This document shows, piece after piece, positions 8,928-17,215 of a DNA stretch of 64,000 nucleotides. Numbering within the stretch: position 1 is the stretch's first letter; each line of letters starts with the position of its first letter. The notes beneath the pieces are model-generated. The model was given only the letters and a program-made list of their open reading frames with translations. It was not told the origin of the DNA and searched no databases. The position numbers and the translations under genes were made by a program. Source of the DNA: Pelagibacteraceae bacterium AG-464-P07 (GTDB lineage Bacteria > Pseudomonadota > Alphaproteobacteria > Pelagibacterales > Pelagibacteraceae); NCBI GenBank assembly GCA_003211695.1, contig QCSA01000001.1, positions 99,116 to 163,115 on the forward strand, in the 5' to 3' direction.

Positions 8928-10361
8928 ATGAACAATAATACTTCTACAACAGAAATAATCGATAATATTGTTCAAAAAGCAAAAATAGCACAATTAGAAT
9001 TTGAAAAATATAATCAAGAACAAGTAGATGAAGTGGTAACGGCAGTAGCATGGTCCATCTGCAATCCTACTCACAACAAATTAATTTCTGATCTAGCGGT
9101 GAGTACAACTAACCTAGGGAAAGCAGATGATAAAATAGTTAAAAATAAAAGAAAAACATTAGGACTACTCAGGGATTTAAAAAATGCAAAAACTGTTGGT
9201 GTTATTAAAGAAGATAAAGAAAAAGGAATCGTTGAGATTGCAAAACCAGTGGGAGTGGTTGCTGCTGTTACGCCATCGACAAATCCTGCAGCAACGCCAA
9301 TCAATAATATTTTAAATGCCATCAAGGGAAGAAACTCAATTATCGTTTCACCATCACCATCAGGCTTAAAAGTATTTCAGGAACTATTACATTATATAAA
9401 TCAAGAACTAAACAAAATTAAAGCACCTAAAAATTTAATACAAACCTTACCTTCACCAGTGAGTAAAGACCTTACTAAAGAATTAATGAAACAGGTTGAT
9501 CTTGTAATTGTTACAGGTTCTCAAAGTAATGTTAGAGAAGCATATTCAAGTGGTACTCCGGCAATTGGTGTTGGTCAAGGCAATGTAACTGTAATTGTTG
9601 ATGAAACCTGTGATTTAAAAGATGCTGCAAAAAAAATTAAATTATCAAAAACTTTTGATCATGCCACAAGCTGTTCATCGGAAAATAATCTAGTTGTAAT
9701 CAAAAGCATTTATGATGAATTCACCAAGTTATTGGAATTAGAGGGTGGAATATTGCTTAACGAAGATCAAAAAAATTCCCTTCAAAAAATCTTATGGAGC
9801 AATGGAAAATTAAATAGAAACATTTTAGCTAAGTCTGCTTATAAAATTTGTAAGGAATTTAATTTAAATAGAGAATATTCTGAAAAATCTCAATTTTTAA
9901 TAGTCGAAGAGAGTGGAGTTGGAAGCAAATACCCATTTTCTGGAGAAAAACTTTCTCCAGTATTATCAATCTATAGAGCCGAAGATTTTAATCACGCAAA
10001 GGATATTTCAAATAAAATTTTGAATTATCAGGGCAAAGGGCATTCCATAGGAATTCATACTAAAAATTTAGCAAGAAGTAACGAACTTGGTATGGAACTA
10101 CCGGTTTGCAGAGTCATTGTTAATCAAGCTCACGCTTTTGCAACAGGAGGAAGTTTTACAAATGGTTTGCCATTTTCCTTATCTATGGGATGTGGTACGT
10201 GGGGAAAAAATAGTATTGATGACAATTTAAATTATAAACATTTTATTAATATAACTAAAATTTCAACAGTCATTCCAGGTATAGAACCAAAACTCAAAGA
10301 TTTCTTTGAAGAATATTGTAATAAATATCATCCCAAGGAATTAAAAATTATCGATCAATGA
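8928..10361 (+). CDS. sauS: CoA-acylating aldehyde dehydrogenase, probable sulfoacetaldehyde dehydrogenase
   Basis: The 477-aa protein belongs to the CoA-acylating aldehyde dehydrogenases (AdhE/EutE/SauS type). The nucleotide-binding PVGVVAAVTPSTNPAATPINN lies near residue 102 and the catalytic Cys is in ATSCSSENN (about residue 248). A C-terminal HAFATGGSFTNGLPFSLSMGCGTWG region follows, as in SauS-like enzymes. In Cupriavidus, SauS reduces sulfoacetyl-CoA to sulfoacetaldehyde. It is coupled to a CoA ligase (ATGA overlap) and downstream of a TTT transporter; xsc is elsewhere in this window. Substrate is inferred: another acyl-CoA, such as acetyl- or malonyl-type, cannot be excluded. Confidence 0.7.
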   Translation: MNNNTSTTEIIDNIVQKAKIAQLEFEKYNQEQVDEVVTAVAWSICNPTHNKLISDLAVSTTNLGKADDKIVKNKRKTLGLLRDLKNAKTVGVIKEDKEKGIVEIAKPVGVVAAVTPSTNPAATPINNILNAIKGRNSIIVSPSPSGLKVFQELLHYINQELNKIKAPKNLIQTLPSPVSKDLTKELMKQVDLVIVTGSQSNVREAYSSGTPAIGVGQGNVTVIVDETCDLKDAAKKIKLSKTFDHATSCSSENNLVVIKSIYDEFTKLLELEGGILLNEDQKNSLQKILWSNGKLNRNILAKSAYKICKEFNLNREYSEKSQFLIVEESGVGSKYPFSGEKLSPVLSIYRAEDFNHAKDISNKILNYQGKGHSIGIHTKNLARSNELGMELPVCRVIVNQAHAFATGGSFTNGLPFSLSMGCGTWGKNSIDDNLNYKHFINITKISTVIPGIEPKLKDFFEEYCNKYHPKELKIIDQ

Positions 10362-11887
10362 TAGTTAAATCATTAAAGACGGTAAAGGATTACATTAAAT
10401 TTAATGAGTCACAAAAACCCAAAGATCATTTTGTCATTTGTCCTTATACCAACATAAATATTTCAAATGAAAATTTTAGGAAAAATTTAGACAAAATTAA
10501 TTACTACTTAACTGTCAAAAAAAAACAAAAAAAAAGTTCTATTCTTTGTACTTTAATTGAAAATTCCTTAAGCAGTGTACAACTCATGTTAGGAATCATG
10601 TATTCCGGTATGATTCAAGTTCCATTAAACATTGTTGCAGGGGAAGAGCAGCTTTCTTATGTAGTTAATCACTCTGCTGCTAAAATTATTTTTGTGTCAT
10701 CGAAATATCTAAATTTAGCTCAGAAAATTACAGCAAATATTCCACATGATATTGAAATTATTGAAATCAATAAAGATTCTTTTGTAGATCAACTTGAAAT
10801 ATCTTATGAGGAAATTAAAATTGATATTGATCAACACGATCCAGCTTTTCTTATTTATACATCAGGTACTACAGGTAAACCTAAAGGGGTAATGCTCTCT
10901 CATAGCAATATACTTGCAGGCGGCAAGAATGTGATGCTTTCTCATAAGATCAACACCAATGATAGAGCTTTATGTGTATTGCCTCTTTTTCATATAAATG
11001 GGGCGATAGTTACAATTATGGGACCTTTGGTTAGTCAGAGTTCATTGGTTTTGTGCGAACGTTTTTCGGTAACGAACTTTTGGAAATTTATTAGTAAATT
11101 TAAATGTACCTGGTTTAGTGTAGTACCTACTATTATTAGCGCTTTATTGAACAAATTTTCAGAGGATGAAATAAATAGTTTAGATTTATCTAGTCTAAGA
11201 TTTGGAAGGACTGCATCTGCAGCTCTAGCACCTGAAACTCATAAAAAATTTGAAGAAAAATTTAAAACAACAATGATTGAAACCATGGGTTTAACCGAAA
11301 CTTGCGCACCTATACTATCAAATCCCTTACCACCAGATAAAATAAAATATGGTTCACCCGGAATTCCATATGGAAATGAAGTTAAAATCGTTGATGAAAA
11401 ATTAAGAGATGTACCTAGAAACACTATTGGTCAAATTTGCGTAAAAGGACCAAATGTTATGAAGGAATATTATAAAAATTCAGAAGAAACCAAAAAAAGT
11501 TTTATTGATGATTGGTTTTTAACCGGTGATCTAGGTTTTATGGATGAAGAAAATTATGTTTTTGTTCGAGGAAGAATAAAAGAATTAATTATTAAAGGAG
11601 GTGAAAATATTTCACCTCGCGAAATTGACGATGTTTTGTATCAACATCCAAACGTAGTTGAGGCAGCAGCATTTGCTATGCCGTGCAATCATTATGGTGA
11701 AAGAGTAGAAGCTGGAGTAGTTTTAAATAAAGAAAAATCATTAAAAGAGAATGAACTTATTTCACATTGTAAAAAATTTTTAGGCGATTTTAAATCGCCA
11801 AGCAAAATACATTTTTTTAATAAATTGCCCAAAGGTTCTTCAGGAAAAATACAAAGGCTTAAAATTAAAGACCTGATACACAAATAA
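10358..11887 (+). CDS. sauT: AMP-forming acyl-CoA synthetase, probable sulfoacetate-CoA ligase
   Basis: The 509-aa ANL-superfamily ligase has the P-loop LIYTSGTTGKPKG (about residues 165-177) and the adenylate motif ETMGLTETCAP. The hinge WFLTGDLGFMDEENYVFVRGRIKELIIKGGENISP lies near residue 386, and a C-terminal catalytic Lys is in PKGSSGKIQR. Its start overlaps the sauS-like stop by 4 nt, so activation and reduction of one acid are translationally coupled. In sulfoacetate degraders SauT makes sulfoacetyl-CoA at the cost of ATP to AMP. Malonyl-CoA synthetase-type ligases are the main alternative. Confidence 0.65.
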   Translation: MIVKSLKTVKDYIKFNESQKPKDHFVICPYTNINISNENFRKNLDKINYYLTVKKKQKKSSILCTLIENSLSSVQLMLGIMYSGMIQVPLNIVAGEEQLSYVVNHSAAKIIFVSSKYLNLAQKITANIPHDIEIIEINKDSFVDQLEISYEEIKIDIDQHDPAFLIYTSGTTGKPKGVMLSHSNILAGGKNVMLSHKINTNDRALCVLPLFHINGAIVTIMGPLVSQSSLVLCERFSVTNFWKFISKFKCTWFSVVPTIISALLNKFSEDEINSLDLSSLRFGRTASAALAPETHKKFEEKFKTTMIETMGLTETCAPILSNPLPPDKIKYGSPGIPYGNEVKIVDEKLRDVPRNTIGQICVKGPNVMKEYYKNSEETKKSFIDDWFLTGDLGFMDEENYVFVRGRIKELIIKGGENISPREIDDVLYQHPNVVEAAAFAMPCNHYGERVEAGVVLNKEKSLKENELISHCKKFLGDFKSPSKIHFFNKLPKGSSGKIQRLKIKDLIHK

Positions 11888-11930
11888 AAATTATATGCAT
11901 AATGTTCTTCTATTTTTTGATAGCTAAATT

Positions 11931-13217
11931 TTAGAACTGTTCGGTTTCGGTTGAATCTTTCATTGCTGTTGTGGAACTTTCACCGGAGCTAATTGTATTT
12001 GATACAGCGTCAAAGTATGTGGTGCCGACTTCTTTTTGATGTTTAGTAGCGGTATAACCATCACTTTCACTTGCAAACTCTTGTTGCTGTAAAGCTGAGT
12101 AAGCAGTCATTCCACTTTTCTTATATTTTCTTGCTAAATCAAAAACCGCATAATTTTGAGCATGAAATCCCGCCAAGGTTATAAATTGAAACTTATAACC
12201 CATCTTACCCATTTCTACTTGGAAGTTTTTTATTTCATTGTCTGATAAATTTTTTTTCCAATTAAATGATGGCGAACAGTTATAAGCTAGTAGTTTACCT
12301 GGAAACTTACCATGAATTGCTTCCGCAAAAGTAAAAGCTTCTTTCAAGTCAGGTTTAGCTGTTTCGCACCAAATCAAATCACTGTAAGGAGCATAAGCTA
12401 GACCTCTAGAAATAGCTTGGTCTAAACCTTCCTTCACATAATGAAATCCTTCAGGTGATCGTTTTCCAGTTAAAAAAGGTTTATCATTCTTATCAAAATC
12501 ATTGGTAATTAATTTTGCAGCATTCGCATCAGTTCTGGCTAAAATTATTAGAGGAACACCCATCACATCTGCTGCAAGTCTTGCAGATTTTAAATTTCTG
12601 ATCATTGTTTGTGTTGGCACTAAAACTTTTCCACCCATATGACCACATTTTTTTTCCGAAGCAAGTTGATCTTCGAAGTGAACCCCAGCAGTTCCGGCTT
12701 TTATAAATTTTTTTGTTAATTCAAATACATTTAGTGGTCCACCAAATCCGGCCTCTCCATCAGCGATAATTGGCATATGAAAATCCATTTTATCTTTATT
12801 ATCAATTTTTCCTTCGACAATTTCCATATGTTGAATTTGATCCGCTCTTATCAAAGCATTGTTCATTGCTTCAACTAATTTAGGAGCACTATCATAAGGA
12901 TATAAACTTTGATCAGGATACATTTCACCTGCGCTATTTGCATCTGCGGCAACCTGCCATCCACTTAAATAAATTGCTTTCAATCCTGCTTTAGCATGTT
13001 GAACAGCTTGATTTCCCGACAGTGATCCTAGCGTATTTACGTAAGGTTCGGTATTTAATAACTTCCAGAGTTTTTGCGATTGATTCTTACAAAGAGTATA
13101 TTCAATATTAAAAGTACCTCTTAACTTTTCTACCTCTTGTTCTGTATAATCTCTTTTAATTCCAGCAAATCTTTTTAGGTCATACGAAACATTACCAGTG
13201 CTAGTTTTGGTTCCCAT
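11931..13217 (-). CDS. aceA: Isocitrate lyase
   Basis: The 428-aa enzyme of the glyoxylate shunt cleaves isocitrate to succinate and glyoxylate. The catalytic KKCGHMGGK is at about residues 186-194. [17 protein letters not shown] near the C-terminus and the Mg2+-binding [11 protein letters not shown] are also intact. Length is normal for proteobacterial AceA. It lies downstream of a 49-aa gene on the same strand and divergent from an ScfR-type regulator. The shared intergenic region carries repeated TTTGTAAAT sites, so acetyl-CoA/short-chain-acid control is likely. Malate synthase is not in the window. Confidence 0.96.
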   Translation of the reverse strand: MGTKTSTGNVSYDLKRFAGIKRDYTEQEVEKLRGTFNIEYTLCKNQSQKLWKLLNTEPYVNTLGSLSGNQAVQHAKAGLKAIYLSGWQVAADANSAGEMYPDQSLYPYDSAPKLVEAMNNALIRADQIQHMEIVEGKIDNKDKMDFHMPIIADGEAGFGGPLNVFELTKKFIKAGTAGVHFEDQLASEKKCGHMGGKVLVPTQTMIRNLKSARLAADVMGVPLIILARTDANAAKLITNDFDKNDKPFLTGKRSPEGFHYVKEGLDQAISRGLAYAPYSDLIWCETAKPDLKEAFTFAEAIHGKFPGKLLAYNCSPSFNWKKNLSDNEIKNFQVEMGKMGYKFQFITLAGFHAQNYAVFDLARKYKKSGMTAYSALQQQEFASESDGYTATKHQKEVGTTYFDAVSNTISSGESSTTAMKDSTETEQF

Positions 13218-13271
13218 AATTATGAAACTATATTATATTATGAAACTCGTAAAATATTATCGATTAACTTA

Positions 13272-13421
13272 TTAGCTTTGATTTGACTCTTCTTCGATGT
13301 TATTCATGCCTGCGCTTCCCCAATCCTGGTCATCTTCGCGGACATATACGCCATGTTCTGAAAACTGACTATTTTGCTGCGTTTTTTCCTTACTGTTGTA
13401 TGGACTTGATTTATTGCTCAT
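13272..13421 (-). CDS. Small 49-aa hydrophilic protein upstream of aceA
   Basis: An ATG-TAA frame of 49 codons runs on the aceA strand and ends 54 nt before aceA. The peptide starts MSNKSSPYNSKEKTQQNSQ, has a central EHGVYVREDDQDWG segment and an acidic EEESNQS tail. It is soluble, with no signal or membrane segment. The amino-acid mix is not the Lys/Asn/Ile/Phe pattern of random AT-rich sequence, and the Trp/Asp/Gly core looks selected. It would be the first gene of the aceA transcript under the TTTGTAAAT operator. No function recognised. Confidence 0.5.
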   Translation of the reverse strand: MSNKSSPYNSKEKTQQNSQFSEHGVYVREDDQDWGSAGMNNIEEESNQS

Positions 13422-13423
13422 AA

Positions 13424-13531
13424 ATTTACTATATTTACAAAAAAATATGTATTCAATATTTTTCTTGATTTTGGCAATAAATTAGTAAATATTTGTAAAT
13501 AAATTATTTACTATTTGTAAATACTGTAAAT
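13424..13531. promoter_or_regulatory. Operator array between aceA transcript and ScfR-type regulator
   Basis: This 108-bp divergent region holds several copies of one motif: TATTTACAAA (13432-13441, reverse orientation), ATTTGTAAAT (13491-13500), ATTTGTAAAT (13513-13522) and a partial TACTGTAAAT (13522-13531). Two are preceded by AGTAAAT or ATTTACT half-sites (484-490 and 506-512 of this 13-kb block). RamB/PccR/ScfR-family regulators bind TTTGCAAA-like sites, so this is the expected operator for the adjacent regulator. The last copy touches its start codon. Confidence 0.6.
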
Positions 13532-14956
13532 ATGTCTCAAATAGACTTACAAATTGGCTACAAAATTAAGACCAGGAGAAGAAAACTTGGTGTGTCACAA
13601 GCCGATTTAGCAAAAAAATTATCTATTTCTCCAAGTTATCTGAATTTAATTGAAAGTGGAAAGCGTAAAATTAACGTAGATCTCCTATTAAAACTAGCCA
13701 ACGAATTGAATATTGAAATATCAGATATTTCAAAAAAAACAGATACCAATCTTTATCAAAATTTAATGGACTTATTAGGAGATAATTTGTTTGAAGATTT
13801 AGACATTACAAATTTTGATATTAAGGAAATTGTTAATACGAGCCCTTTAATTGCTAAGGCGTTAGTAAAACTTGGCGATAATTATAAGAAAAAAAATCAA
13901 GACATAGTTAGTAAAGTAGAAAACATATCAGGCAAATTCATCGACAATCAAAAAAATTCATTTCCTGGAGAAGTTGTTTCAGATTTTATACAGGAAAATG
14001 AAAATTACTTTCCAAAATTAGAAGAATTTGCAAATAAAATATTCTCTGAAATTCAAAACAATAATCGAACTAGTTATTTATCCATATGCGAATACCTATT
14101 AAGAAGGCATAAGATTGAAGTTAAGGATGTAATCCCAGATGAAAAAAAACCTTTTACAAAAAAATTTGATCCAATTAAAAAAACTTTTCTTCTGTCAGAT
14201 TATTTGACATTTGCAACAAAAAAACTTCATGCAGCTGCACAAATTGCTCATTTGGAGGCAGATGATATTCTTGACAAATATTTAGATACTTTCAAATTTC
14301 CTTCTGAAGAATCTAGAAAATTGTCAAAGGTTGCGTTACTCAATTATACTGCGGCTGCAATATTAATGCCTTATAAACTTTTTTACAAAGAATGTAAGGA
14401 ACAACGATATGATTTTGAACTTTTACAAAATACTTTTGCTACTTCTTTTGAGCAAGTGGCTCATCGAGCAACATGTTTACAAGATCCTAACATGAAGGGA
14501 ATTCCTTTTCATATGTTAAGGGCAGATATAGCCGGAAACATATCAAAACGTTTTTCTTTATCAGGAATTGAAATTCCACGTTACGGAGGTGCTTGCCCTA
14601 GATGGAATATTTATTCAGCTTTTACTGCACCAGGAAAGATTCATGCGGCAGTATCAAAAATGCCCGATGGAGAAAAATATGTTTGTATTGCGAGAACGGT
14701 TGAAAAAGGAGTTGCAAAACATGGAATGTTTAAAAGCTTATTATCAATAGGATTAGGTTGTCAGATGAAATACGCAAAAGATTTTGTTTATACTGACTCT
14801 TTAAACTTAAATGACGAAAACACCGTAACTCCTATTGGTGTCAATTGTAGAACCTGCGATCGCATGGATTGCCAGCAAAGGGCATTTCCTCCTCTTCACA
14901 AAAAATTTGATATTGATCTTAATAAGAGAGGCATATCAGTTTATGTTGCGGATTAA
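13532..14956 (+). CDS. ScfR-family (RamB/PccR-like) transcriptional regulator
   Basis: The 474-aa protein has an N-terminal XRE helix-turn-helix (residues ~8-62, RRKLGVSQADLAKKLSISPSYL). An IrrE/ImmA-like middle region and the C-terminal ScfR signature with clustered cysteines follow (CRTCDRMDCQQRAFPPL, about 439-455). These short-chain fatty-acyl-CoA regulators control glyoxylate-shunt, propionyl-CoA or methylcitrate genes. Divergence from aceA and the repeated operator argue that it controls isocitrate lyase and itself. No SD is seen and an operator copy abuts the ATG, so the mRNA may be leaderless or nearly so. Confidence 0.88.
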   Translation: MSQIDLQIGYKIKTRRRKLGVSQADLAKKLSISPSYLNLIESGKRKINVDLLLKLANELNIEISDISKKTDTNLYQNLMDLLGDNLFEDLDITNFDIKEIVNTSPLIAKALVKLGDNYKKKNQDIVSKVENISGKFIDNQKNSFPGEVVSDFIQENENYFPKLEEFANKIFSEIQNNNRTSYLSICEYLLRRHKIEVKDVIPDEKKPFTKKFDPIKKTFLLSDYLTFATKKLHAAAQIAHLEADDILDKYLDTFKFPSEESRKLSKVALLNYTAAAILMPYKLFYKECKEQRYDFELLQNTFATSFEQVAHRATCLQDPNMKGIPFHMLRADIAGNISKRFSLSGIEIPRYGGACPRWNIYSAFTAPGKIHAAVSKMPDGEKYVCIARTVEKGVAKHGMFKSLLSIGLGCQMKYAKDFVYTDSLNLNDENTVTPIGVNCRTCDRMDCQQRAFPPLHKKFDIDLNKRGISVYVAD

Positions 14957-14997
14957 TTTTTGTTTGCAAAAGTTAAAAGAAAGGATATTTTCATACT

Positions 14998-16437
14998 GTG
15001 TTAGATAAAAAAAAATTTTATATTAATGGACAATGGGTCGCTCCAAAAAACTCGGGAGAAATCCAAGTAATAGATCCTGCTACTGAGAAAAATTGCGCAG
15101 TTATATCATTAGGAAGTGCTGATGATGTTAATGCAGCAGTTATTGCTGCAAAAAAAGCTTTTGAAAGTTGGGGATTTTCGTCAAAAGAAGAAAGAGTTGA
15201 ATTGTTGGAAAAACTTTATGTGGTTTACAAAAAAAGATGGGCTGAAATAGCGGAAGCCATTACTTTAGAAATGGGAGCTCCAAAAGACTTTTCATCACAA
15301 CTCCAGACAGGAACTGGAGCAAGTCATATAAAATCTTTTACTGGATATTTAAAGGAATTTAAATTTGAGAAAATCCTTGGTGAACATGCAAAAAACCAAA
15401 ATATTTTATATGAACCAAAAGGAGTATGTGCGCTTATTACTCCTTGGAATTGGCCAATGAACCAGGTTTGCCTTAAAGTAATACCAGCGCTTGCAGCAGG
15501 TTGCACAATGGTATTAAAACCATCGGAATTAGCACCTTTGTCATCCATGATACTTGCTGAAATGATTGATGAAGTGAAATTTCCAGCAGGTGTATTTAAT
15601 TTAGTTAATGGAGATGGAGCAACAACAGGTGATGCACTAACTAGTCATCCAGACGTAAATATGATTTCATTTACAGGCTCTACTAGAGCGGGAGCTTTAA
15701 TTTCTCAAAATGCAGCAAAAGACTTTAAAAGAATAAGTCTAGAACTAGGGGGAAAAGGAGCAAATATTATTTTCAAAGATGCAGATCCAGAGGCAATTGA
15801 AAGAGGAGCTTTAAGATGTTTTAGAAATTCTGGGCAATCTTGTAACGCACCAACCCGAATGTTGGTTGAAAAATCAATTTATGATGAAGCGGTAGAAAGA
15901 GCAAAAAATTTTGCTAACAAAACGAAAGTTAATGTTCCTGCAAAAGAAGGTGATCATATTGGTCCAGTAGTATCAGAAACACAATTTAATAAAATTCAAA
16001 CATTAATTAAAAAAGGAATAGACGAAGGTGCAAAATTAGTCGCCGGAGGAGTTGGAAAACCAGATGGGTTAGAAAAAGGTTATTTTGTTAAACCTACAGT
16101 ATTTGCTGATGTAAATAACCAAATGGAAATTGCTAGAACAGAAATATTTGGACCAGTATTATCTATAATGCCTTTTGAAACAGAAGAAGAGGCAATCTCG
16201 ATTGCAAATGATACCCCTTATGGTCTTACAAATTATATTCAAACCCAAGATCAAACAAAAGCAAATAGAGTTGCAAGAAAATTAAGATCGGGCATGGTGG
16301 ATGTTAATGGAGCAGGCATAGCCGTAGATGCTCCATTTGGAGGATACAAACACTCTGGTATTGGTAGAGAAGCTGGAGCCCAAGGTTTGGAAGAATTTTT
16401 AGAAGTCAAAACTGTTGGTGGCTGGAAAGATAATTAA
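14998..16437 (+). CDS. NAD(P)-dependent aldehyde dehydrogenase
   Basis: The 479-aa classical aldehyde dehydrogenase has LELGGKGANII (general-base Glu near 248), catalytic Cys in NSGQSCNAPTR (about 282) and PWNWPMNQ of the cofactor fold. GTG is the best start, preceded by AAAGGA. The aldehyde is not predictable from sequence; succinate-semialdehyde, betaine-aldehyde and other aliphatic aldehydes are possible. A TTTGCAAA site (14963-14970) in the 41-nt gap after the ScfR-type gene suggests that regulator may control it. The 3' end overlaps msrA tail to tail. Confidence 0.85.
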   Translation: MLDKKKFYINGQWVAPKNSGEIQVIDPATEKNCAVISLGSADDVNAAVIAAKKAFESWGFSSKEERVELLEKLYVVYKKRWAEIAEAITLEMGAPKDFSSQLQTGTGASHIKSFTGYLKEFKFEKILGEHAKNQNILYEPKGVCALITPWNWPMNQVCLKVIPALAAGCTMVLKPSELAPLSSMILAEMIDEVKFPAGVFNLVNGDGATTGDALTSHPDVNMISFTGSTRAGALISQNAAKDFKRISLELGGKGANIIFKDADPEAIERGALRCFRNSGQSCNAPTRMLVEKSIYDEAVERAKNFANKTKVNVPAKEGDHIGPVVSETQFNKIQTLIKKGIDEGAKLVAGGVGKPDGLEKGYFVKPTVFADVNNQMEIARTEIFGPVLSIMPFETEEEAISIANDTPYGLTNYIQTQDQTKANRVARKLRSGMVDVNGAGIAVDAPFGGYKHSGIGREAGAQGLEEFLEVKTVGGWKDN

Positions 16438-17021
16438 TTTTTTTTTATTCTTTTTAATTGTTCTTCTCTACCGCAAGCCTTTTTATACATTAAATAATTA
16501 ATAAAATTTTTCTGATAATAATCTTGGTGATAGTTTTCTGCTGGATAAAACTTTTCAAATTTTCTTACAAATGTCACAACTTTCTTTTCATCAAATTTTT
16601 TTTCAATTTTATTGATAGATTTTTCTATTAATTGTTTCTGTAAATTATTTTGATAGAATATAACTGTCCTATAACTAGGACCTTTATCGCAAAATTGACC
16701 TGCGGCATCAAAGGGATCTATGTTTGACCAATATAAATTTAGCAAGTGTTCAAAATTAATTTCACTTTGGTCATAGATTATTTTCACTGTTTCAAAATGA
16801 CCAGTATTTTTATAAGTAACTTCTTTATAGGTTGGGTTAGGTAGTTTTCCTCCGGAATAGCCTGAAATGACTTCTTGTATACCGCTTGCCTTTTCAAAAG
16901 ATTCTTCCATACACCAAAAACATCCTCCAGCAAAATATGCATGCCTTATATTTTCAGCATTAACAAATTTTATATTGAAAAAAAATAAAACTAAAATCAC
17001 GTATAGGAATAATTTTTTCAT
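16434..17021 (-). CDS. msrA: Exported peptide methionine sulfoxide reductase A
   Basis: The 195-aa MsrA has the catalytic GGCFWCMEE (GCFWC at residues 33-37), SGYSGG and a YHQDYYQKN C-terminal segment. An N-terminal hydrophobic stretch of ~22 residues ending VNA predicts export to the periplasm. It would reduce Met-S-sulfoxide in exported proteins. It is the last gene of the eight-gene minus-strand operon and starts on the base where the preceding small gene ends. Its presence beside several iron oxygenases may reflect oxidative damage repair, which is inference. Confidence 0.93.
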   Translation of the reverse strand: MKKLFLYVILVLFFFNIKFVNAENIRHAYFAGGCFWCMEESFEKASGIQEVISGYSGGKLPNPTYKEVTYKNTGHFETVKIIYDQSEINFEHLLNLYWSNIDPFDAAGQFCDKGPSYRTVIFYQNNLQKQLIEKSINKIEKKFDEKKVVTFVRKFEKFYPAENYHQDYYQKNFINYLMYKKACGREEQLKRIKKN

Positions 17022-17215
17022 TACTCATCAGACATAGGACTATTAATCGGTGATGATATAATAGGTTCTAATTCGTCTTGTGATTGTTCCAATACCGTTT
17101 TTCTTTGCTTTTCCAAATGCTTTGGAAATTTCACGTATTTTTTCTTTTTATTTTTCATTTTTCTTCGATGATGAGGATGACTCCCCCTAGTTTTCCCACT
17201 TGATACACTTTTCAT
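17021..17215 (-). CDS. Small basic protein (64 aa)
   Basis: The first half is strongly basic (MKSVSSGKTRGSHPHHRRK, then a Lys run), the second half acidic/polar (ELEPIISSPINSP). It overlaps the FrhB-like gene by 4 nt at its start and shares one base with msrA at its end, so it fits exactly in the operon. That exact fit is the main evidence that it is real. The His/Arg-rich N-terminus could bind nucleic acid or metal. No family recognised. Confidence 0.55.
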   Translation of the reverse strand: MKSVSSGKTRGSHPHHRRKMKNKKKKYVKFPKHLEKQRKTVLEQSQDELEPIISSPINSPMSDE

